Assembly: GCA_947458345.1 (NCBI GenBank)
Contig: CANHBU010000163.1
Location: 1 to 5,368, forward strand
Length of the DNA stretch: 5,368 nt
Source: Comamonadaceae bacterium
GTDB taxonomy: Bacteria > Pseudomonadota > Gammaproteobacteria > Burkholderiales > Burkholderiaceae_C
Direction: 5' to 3'
How positions within the stretch are numbered: the first letter of the stretch is position 1; every line of letters starts with the position of its first letter. The notes beneath the pieces were generated by a model that saw nothing but the letters and a program-made list of their open reading frames with translations, had not been told where the DNA came from and ran no database searches. Both the position numbers and the translations under genes were made by a program. This document shows positions 1-5,368 of this stretch, piece by piece.

Positions 1-172
1 CAGCTCGCCGATCGCGTATTTGGACTTCAGCGGCTCCCAGAAGAACATCTGCAGCGCACGCACCGGGTCCTTGTCGAGCGCCAGAAAGATCAGCACGCCC
101 AGGCCCACGGTCAGGGCGATGGCCAGCAGCGGCGATGCGTAGGTCCACAGGCGCGAGGCGCCGGGGCGCGGC

Positions 173-186
<14 letters not shown>
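1..186 (-). CDS. ABC transporter inner-membrane permease, N-terminal part (truncated by window edge)
   Basis: Only the first 62 codons are present. The frame reads leftward from the ATG at 186-184 and is still open at base 1. The visible protein starts MLRLEPRPGASRLWTY, then has one clear hydrophobic segment at about residues 17-37 (SPLLAIALTVGLGVLIFLAL), followed by KDPVRAL and FFWEPL. That basic N-terminus, first membrane helix and 'DP.RAL...EPL' pattern match the BPD_transp_2 permeases of nucleoside/simple-sugar importers (YufP/NupP type). The start is well supported: GGAGG (complement of 193-197) lies 6 bases upstream, inside the 3' end of the ATPase gene, and the two genes overlap by 14 bases (173-186), implying translational coupling. 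It would form the membrane channel energised by the upstream ATPase. The purine or nucleoside specificity is inferred from the ATPase family and the divergent xanthine dehydrogenase genes; the permease fragment alone does not show it. Confidence 0.85.
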
Positions 187-1729
<1,543 letters not shown>

Positions 1730-1736
1730 GCCGGTA

Positions 1737-1741
1737 CCTTC
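1737..1741 (-). promoter_or_regulatory. Ribosome binding site of the ABC ATPase gene
   Basis: On the minus strand these bases read GAAGG, 7 bases before the ATG at 1729-1727. This fixes the start of the ATPase. The site begins two bases after the stem-loop at 1744-1781, so ribosome access could depend on that fold if the mRNA extends through it. Confidence 0.6.
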
Positions 1742-1743
1742 TT

Positions 1744-1781
1744 GGGCACGCGCAGCCCGCTCGGACTGGCGGGCTGTGCCC
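1744..1781 (-). repeat. Stem-loop in the probable 5' leader of the ABC ATPase mRNA
   Basis: CAGCCCGC (1753-1760) and GCGGGCTG (1769-1776) are perfect reverse complements around an 8-base loop. The outer bases GGGCA (1744-1748) and TGCCC (1777-1781) also pair, giving a GC-rich stem of 8 + 5 pairs interrupted by a 4-base bulge (1749-1752). Read on the minus strand, the structure ends two bases upstream of the Shine-Dalgarno. It has no following U-run, so it does not look like an intrinsic terminator. Whether it is transcribed depends on an unmapped start site, and a regulatory role is unproven. Confidence 0.45.
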
Positions 1782-1809
1782 GGGTGGGCTCGGGGGGCGG
1801 GCCTGATCC

Positions 1810-1836
1810 TTCGGGCGCGAGCCGACGGCGCCCGAA
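1810..1836. repeat. 9-base perfect inverted repeat
   Basis: TTCGGGCGC (1810-1818) and GCGCCCGAA (1828-1836) are exact reverse complements separated by a 9-base spacer. No T-run follows on either strand, so a terminator is unlikely. Its last three bases (GAA) are also the first three of the palindrome at 1834-1848. It could be a protein-binding dyad or a chance GC-rich repeat. Confidence 0.45.
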
Positions 1837-1848
1837 ACAGGCTGTTTC
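1834..1848. promoter_or_regulatory. Candidate operator: perfect 15-base palindrome in the divergent promoter region
   Basis: GAAACAG (1834-1840), a central G, and CTGTTTC (1842-1848) form a perfect odd-length palindrome. Its mixed AT/GC content stands out from the G-rich surroundings, and its size suits a dimeric helix-turn-helix regulator. It lies about 40 bases upstream of the TATGAT hexamer, so its centre would be near -59 if transcription starts near 1900, a position that fits an activator or shared regulator. I do not recognise it as the site of a named regulator family. Confidence 0.45.
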
Positions 1849-1887
1849 TTGGTAGGGGCTCATGCGTGCAAGTGATCCGAACATCCC

Positions 1888-1893
1888 TATGAT
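1888..1893 (+). promoter_or_regulatory. Possible -10 element of the xdhAB promoter
   Basis: TATGAT matches five of six positions of the sigma-70 -10 consensus. Upstream, GTGCAA (1866-1871) at 16-base spacing matches only three of six positions of the -35 consensus, as in promoters that need an activator. Transcription starting near 1900 would leave a leader of about 25 bases before the ATG at 1925. A single hexamer can occur by chance, so confidence is limited. Confidence 0.3.
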
Positions 1894-1924
1894 GCCGTGG
1901 TGTCCATCTTCAGGCCTTGTGTAC

Positions 1925-3415
1925 ATGACCGTCCAGCCATCGACCCAGACGATTCGTTTCCTGCGGCGCGGGCAGCCTGTCACGCTGCGCAATGTACCAC
2001 CGCAGCGCACCTTGCTTGAGGTCTTGCGGGAAGACCTGGCCTGCACTGGGACCAAGGAGGGCTGCGGCGAGGGCGACTGCGGTGCCTGCACCGTGGTGCT
2101 GGGCGAGCGCGATGCGGCGGGCCAGTTGCAGCTGCGGGCCATCAACAGCTGCATCCGCCTGGCCCATTCGGTTGATGGACTGGCTCTGTGGACGGTCGAG
2201 GACCTGGTGGCCGACCCCTTGATCGGGGTGGCTCCGGGGCAGCTGCACCCCGTGCAGCAGGCCCTGGTGCAGGCCCATGCCAGCCAGTGCGGCTTTTGCA
2301 CCCCAGGCTTCGTCATGAGCCTGTTCGCGCTGTACGAGCGCAGCGCGCCGGGCCAGCGGCTCACGCGCGAGCAGGCGCAGCAGGCTTTGTCCGGCAATTT
2401 ATGCCGCTGCACCGGTTATCGGCCGATTTTGGAGGCAGCCACCGAAATGGCCGCCTTGCCTGCGGTCAGGCTCGATCGTGCTGCGGTCTGCGAGGGCCTG
2501 CGCCAGATCTCGCCACAAGCGGCCGAAGACGGCGCCTACCTGCAGCCGCTGGGCCTTGAGCAATTGCTGCGCCTGCGCGAGCGCTACCCGCAGGCGCAGG
2601 TGGTGGCGGGCTGCACCGATGTCGGCCTTTGGGTGACCAAGGGACACCAAGAGTTTGCCCAGGTGCTCGACCTGAGCCGGGTGGCCGAGCTGCGCCGGGT
2701 GCGTACCCTGGGGTCGGTGATGCGCATCGGTGCGGCCGTGACCTTGCAGGAGGCCTACGACGCCCTGTGCCAGAGCTGGCCGCAGCTCGAGCCCTTCGCC
2801 GCGCGTTTTGCCGGTCTGCCGGTGCGCAACTCGGGCACGCTCGGCGGCAACGTGGCCAACGGCTCGCCGATCGGCGACTCCATGCCCCTGCTGATCGCCC
2901 TGGGTGCCCGCGTGGTGCTTGCCAGCGTGCGCGGCGAGCGGCAGATGCCGGTGGAAGACTTCTACACCGGTTACCGCAAGAACAAGCTCGCGTCCGATGA
3001 GCTGCTGGCCTATGTCGACGTGCCGCTGCCTCCGGCAGCGCCCGGGCAGTGGCTGCGCGCCTACAAGATCTCCAAGCGCTACGACGACGACATTTCCGCG
3101 CTGTGCCTGGCCTTTGCCCTGAGGCTGCAGGGCGATCGGGTCGCCGAGATCTCGATCGGTGTCGGCGGCGTGGCGGCCACGCCGGTGCGCGCGCGCAAGA
3201 CCGAAGCGGCGCTGCGCGATCAGCCCTGGTCCCGCCAGACGCTCGAGCAGGCCATCAAGACCCTGCGCGAGGAGTTTGAGCCGATCTCCGACATGCGCGC
3301 TTCGGCCGCCTACCGGCGCCAGGTGCTGGGCAATTTGCTCGAGCGACTGTGGCTGCAGACCCAGGGCCACGACGCGATCAACCTGGAATCGGTGCAGCCG
3401 GGAGCCCTGGCATGA
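1925..3415 (+). CDS. xdhA: Xanthine dehydrogenase small subunit (two [2Fe-2S] clusters and FAD domain)
   Basis: This 496-residue subunit passes electrons from the molybdenum site of XdhB to FAD and then NAD+. Residues 8-90 form a plant-ferredoxin-like domain with cluster ligands Cys47, Cys52, Cys55 and Cys76 (KEGCGEGDCGAC). Residues about 105-180 hold the second cluster: Cys122 and Cys125 (QCGFCTPG), then Cys160 and Cys162 (GNLCRCTGYRP). The FAD domain follows, with VVAGCTDVG (226-234), NSGTLGGNVANGSPIGD (302-318) and the family's KRYDDDI stretch (384-390); the rest to 496 is the FAD-domain C-terminal part. Length is usual for proteobacterial XdhA. The frame extends upstream to an ATG at 1862, but 1925 is preferred because family proteins begin close to the TQTIRF strand and the -10-like TATGAT lies inside the extension. 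The Shine-Dalgarno is weak (CAGG, 1911-1914); an in-frame GTG at 1919 is another possible start. The stop overlaps xdhB's start (ATGA), so the two are one operon. No key residue is missing. Confidence 0.93.
   Translation: MTVQPSTQTIRFLRRGQPVTLRNVPPQRTLLEVLREDLACTGTKEGCGEGDCGACTVVLGERDAAGQLQLRAINSCIRLAHSVDGLALWTVEDLVADPLIGVAPGQLHPVQQALVQAHASQCGFCTPGFVMSLFALYERSAPGQRLTREQAQQALSGNLCRCTGYRPILEAATEMAALPAVRLDRAAVCEGLRQISPQAAEDGAYLQPLGLEQLLRLRERYPQAQVVAGCTDVGLWVTKGHQEFAQVLDLSRVAELRRVRTLGSVMRIGAAVTLQEAYDALCQSWPQLEPFAARFAGLPVRNSGTLGGNVANGSPIGDSMPLLIALGARVVLASVRGERQMPVEDFYTGYRKNKLASDELLAYVDVPLPPAAPGQWLRAYKISKRYDDDISALCLAFALRLQGDRVAEISIGVGGVAATPVRARKTEAALRDQPWSRQTLEQAIKTLREEFEPISDMRASAAYRRQVLGNLLERLWLQTQGHDAINLESVQPGALA
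3400..3404 (+). promoter_or_regulatory. Ribosome binding site of xdhB
   Basis: GGGAG ends 7 bases before the ATG at 3412 and lies within the last codons of xdhA. With the ATGA stop/start overlap it supports both the chosen xdhB start and translational coupling, which would help keep the two subunits in equal amounts. Confidence 0.6.
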
Positions 3416-5368
3416 ACGCGCCGTCCCTGGCCGCTCAAGCGGCGACTTGCGAGCCGGCAGCCGGAAGCTCACATGCGCACGAAAGCGCGCGCGCCCAGGT
3501 GCAGGGCTTGGCCCCGTATGTGGACGACATGGCCGAGCTCAAAGGCACGCTTTACGCGGCTCCGGTGATGTCAAACGTGGCCCACGGCCGGCTGCTGGGC
3601 CTGGACTGCAGCGCTGCGCTGGCCATGCCGGGCGTGGTCGGCGTGGTGCAGGCTGCCGACATTGCTGGCGACCCCTTGCTGGCCACCTACGCCCATGACG
3701 AGCCGATTTTGGCGCAGGGCAAGGTCGAGCACATCGGCCAGGTCGTCGCCTTGGTGGTGGCTGACAGCGTGATGCGGGCACGCAAGGCCGCGCGCCGTAT
3801 CGGGCTCGATATCGAGCCGCTGCCGGCCATCTTGACGGTGCGGCAGGCGCTGGCAGAGCGCAGCCAGGTGCTGCCCCCGGTGACAGTGCGCCGCGGCGAG
3901 CCCGAGGCTGCGATCGAGCGCGCCGCGCACCGGCTCAGTGGCTCGCTCGAGGTCGGCGGGCAGGAGCACTTTTACCTCGAAGGGCAGATCGCCTACGCCG
4001 TGCCGCAAGAGCAGGGTCAGTATCTGGTGCATTCGAGCACCCAGCACCCCGGCGAGGTGCAGCACTGGATCGCTCACGCCCTGGGCATCGACAGCCACCG
4101 CGTCACGGTGCAGTGCCGGCGCATGGGCGGCGGCTTTGGCGGCAAAGAAACCCAGGCCGGACACATGGCGGTCTGGGCCTGCCTTGCCGCACAAAAGTTC
4201 CAGCGCCCGGTCAAGCTGCGGCTCGATCGCGATGACGACTTCATGATCACCGGCAAGCGCCACCCTTTCGAGTACGACTACACGGTTGGCTTTGACGCCA
4301 CCGGCCTGATCACCGGCTTGCAACTCATGATGGCGGCCAATTGCGGTTTTTCGGCTGACCTCAGCGGGCCGGTGGCCGACCGCGCCATCTTTCATGCCGA
4401 CAACGGCTACTTTTTGTCGGATGTGGAAATTGTTTCGCACCGCTGTAAGACTCACCTGCAGAGCCAGACCGCGTTTCGCGGCTTTGGCGGTCCGCAGGGC
4501 ATGATCGTGATTGAGGCCATCTTGAGCGACATCGCCCGCCACCTGGGGCTGGACCCCTTGGCGGTGCGGCGGCGCAATTTTTATGGCATCGGCACGCGCG
4601 ATGTGACGCATTACCAGATGAAGGTGGAAGACAACATCCTCGAGCCTCTGGTTGATGCCCTGGCGCGCAGCAGCGGCTATGCCGAGCGGCGTGAGGCGCT
4701 GGCCCAGTGGAACGCCCAAAGCCCGGTCATCAAGCGGGGCATCGCGCTCACGCCGGTCAAGTTTGGCATCTCCTTTACGGCGACCCTGTTCAACCAGGCC
4801 GGCGCCTTGGTGCACGTCTATACCGACGGCAGTGTGCAGGTCAACCACGGCGGCACCGAAATGGGTCAGGGCCTGCACACCAAGGTGGCGCAGGTGGTGG
4901 CCGATGAACTCGGTGTCCCCCTGGCTCGCGTGCTGGTCACCGCCAGCGACACCAGCAAGGTGCCCAACGCCTCGGCCACCGCCGCCTCGGCCGGCACCGA
5001 CCTCAACGCCCGCGCCGCGCAGTACGCGGCGGCGCAGGTGCGATCAAGCCTGGCCCAGTTTGTGGCCGGCCTGGACGGCTGCGGCGCAGGTGCGGTGCAG
5101 TTCGCAGGCGGTCGGGTCAGCTCGCCCAAGCAGGGGCGCAAGTTCGATGATGTGGTGCGTCAGGCCTATGCCAACCGAATCCAGCTGTGGAGCGACGGCT
5201 TTTACCGCACGCCCAAGATTCACTACGACAAGACCACGCTGACGGGCCGGCCGTTTTACTACTTCGCCTATGGCGCTGCCTGCACCGAGGTGACCATCGA
5301 CACCCTGACCGGCGAAAGTCGGGTGCTCAAGGTGGACATCCTGCACGATGTGGGCCAGAGCATCAATC
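3412..5368 (+). CDS. xdhB: Xanthine dehydrogenase large subunit, molybdopterin-binding (C-terminus beyond window)
   Basis: The frame from ATG 3412 is open without a stop to the window edge, giving 652 codons. Proteobacterial XdhB is usually about 770-790 residues, so about 120-150 are missing. The subunit holds the molybdenum cofactor that hydroxylates hypoxanthine and xanthine to urate. An N-terminal aldehyde oxidase/xanthine dehydrogenase a/b hammerhead domain covers about 25-135 (GLAPYVDDM onward), and the cofactor-binding domain starts near 150 (GGQEHFYLEGQ). Counting against remembered bovine enzyme gives Gln211 (bovine 767), MGGGFGGKE with Glu246 (802), Arg324 in DRAIFH (880), Arg356 and Phe358 in FRGFGG (912, 914), and Phe455 in FGISFT (1009). 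HGGTEMGQGLHTK, another cofactor motif, follows. These favour xanthine dehydrogenase over aldehyde oxidase. The catalytic Glu of the GEPP motif (bovine 1261) lies beyond the edge. Residues 1-20 are alanine-rich and variable, with no recognisable signal peptide; the enzyme is expected in the cytoplasm. xdhC, the cofactor-insertion chaperone gene, often follows but is not visible. Confidence 0.93.
   Translation, partial: MNAPSLAAQAATCEPAAGSSHAHESARAQVQGLAPYVDDMAELKGTLYAAPVMSNVAHGRLLGLDCSAALAMPGVVGVVQAADIAGDPLLATYAHDEPILAQGKVEHIGQVVALVVADSVMRARKAARRIGLDIEPLPAILTVRQALAERSQVLPPVTVRRGEPEAAIERAAHRLSGSLEVGGQEHFYLEGQIAYAVPQEQGQYLVHSSTQHPGEVQHWIAHALGIDSHRVTVQCRRMGGGFGGKETQAGHMAVWACLAAQKFQRPVKLRLDRDDDFMITGKRHPFEYDYTVGFDATGLITGLQLMMAANCGFSADLSGPVADRAIFHADNGYFLSDVEIVSHRCKTHLQSQTAFRGFGGPQGMIVIEAILSDIARHLGLDPLAVRRRNFYGIGTRDVTHYQMKVEDNILEPLVDALARSSGYAERREALAQWNAQSPVIKRGIALTPVKFGISFTATLFNQAGALVHVYTDGSVQVNHGGTEMGQGLHTKVAQVVADELGVPLARVLVTASDTSKVPNASATAASAGTDLNARAAQYAAAQVRSSLAQFVAGLDGCGAGAVQFAGGRVSSPKQGRKFDDVVRQAYANRIQLWSDGFYRTPKIHYDKTTLTGRPFYYFAYGAACTEVTIDTLTGESRVLKVDILHDVGQSIN

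Larger units (their letters stand above)
1730..1924. promoter_or_regulatory. Divergent intergenic region between ABC importer and xdhAB operons
   Basis: This 195-base region has no credible gene and must hold promoters for both operons. It contains, left to right, the ABC gene's Shine-Dalgarno, a stem-loop beside it (1744-1781), a very G-rich stretch (about 1781-1803), a 9-base inverted repeat (1810-1836), a 15-base palindrome (1834-1848) and a TATGAT hexamer (1888-1893). I found no convincing -10/-35 pair for the leftward operon. A shared control region would allow uptake and oxidation of purines to be co-regulated, but that is inference from layout. Confidence 0.7.

Noticed and set aside
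1744..1836. Intrinsic transcription terminators formed by the intergenic inverted repeats.
   Set aside because: Neither repeat is followed by a T-run on either strand, and the genes on both sides are transcribed away from this region, so a terminator is not expected here.
2399..3472. Long minus-strand open frame (357 codons) opposite xdhA.
   Set aside because: It has shadow-type composition (His, Gln, Arg, Gly), no motifs and no convincing start context. It sits over xdhA, which has all its cluster and FAD motifs.
3159..3698. Plus-strand open frame crossing the xdhA-xdhB junction, which might suggest a small gene or a frameshift between the subunits.
   Set aside because: Both subunits are intact across the junction in their own frames, joined by an ATGA overlap with a good ribosome site. 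The translation here is Arg/Ala/Pro-rich and is a frame shadow.
3571..4878. Long minus-strand open frame (435 codons) opposite xdhB.
   Set aside because: It is antisense to a large-subunit frame with conserved catalytic motifs, and its own translation resembles no family I recognise.
3412..5368. Possible disruption of xdhB, since no stop codon closes the frame in the window.
   Set aside because: Reading codon by codon from 3412 gives uninterrupted large-subunit sequence to the last base. The gene simply continues past the edge, and its visible length is shorter than the family's usual length.

Overview
This GC-rich window (by eye, roughly two thirds G+C) carries part of a purine uptake and oxidation locus from a Gram-negative bacterium. 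The protein sequences and the layout, an ABC importer divergent from xdhA-xdhB, best fit a betaproteobacterium of the Burkholderiales, perhaps Comamonadaceae. That placement is inferred from resemblance and was not searched.

Left part, minus strand (1-1729). A complete 518-residue tandem-domain ABC ATPase of the BmpA/YufO/NupO-type nucleoside importer class is followed, with a 14-base overlap, by the first 62 codons of an inner-membrane permease that runs off the left edge. The substrate-binding (BMP-family) protein and a second permease expected for such an importer are not in the window and presumably lie further left.

Middle (1730-1924). A 195-base divergent intergenic region holds the only notable non-coding structure: a perfect 15-base palindrome (GAAACAGGCTGTTTC, 1834-1848), a 9-base inverted repeat that shares three bases with it (1810-1836), a stem-loop directly upstream of the ABC gene's ribosome binding site (1744-1781), and a possible -10 hexamer for the rightward operon (1888-1893).

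Right part, plus strand (1925-5368). xdhA (496 residues; two [2Fe-2S] clusters plus FAD domain) overlaps xdhB by ATGA. xdhB is the molybdopterin large subunit and is open through the right edge; 652 codons are visible, with roughly the last 120-150 residues missing. Residues known to bind purine in bovine xanthine oxidase (Gln767, Glu802, Arg880, Phe914, Phe1009) are conserved wherever they fall inside the window, which supports xanthine/hypoxanthine dehydrogenase over aldehyde oxidase.

Taken together, the importer would bring in purines or nucleosides, and XdhAB would oxidise hypoxanthine and xanthine to urate while reducing NAD+. I found no mobile element, CRISPR array, RNA gene or defence-like system. 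The window looks like ordinary accessory metabolism, and its most checkable novelty is the putative operator in the divergent promoter region.
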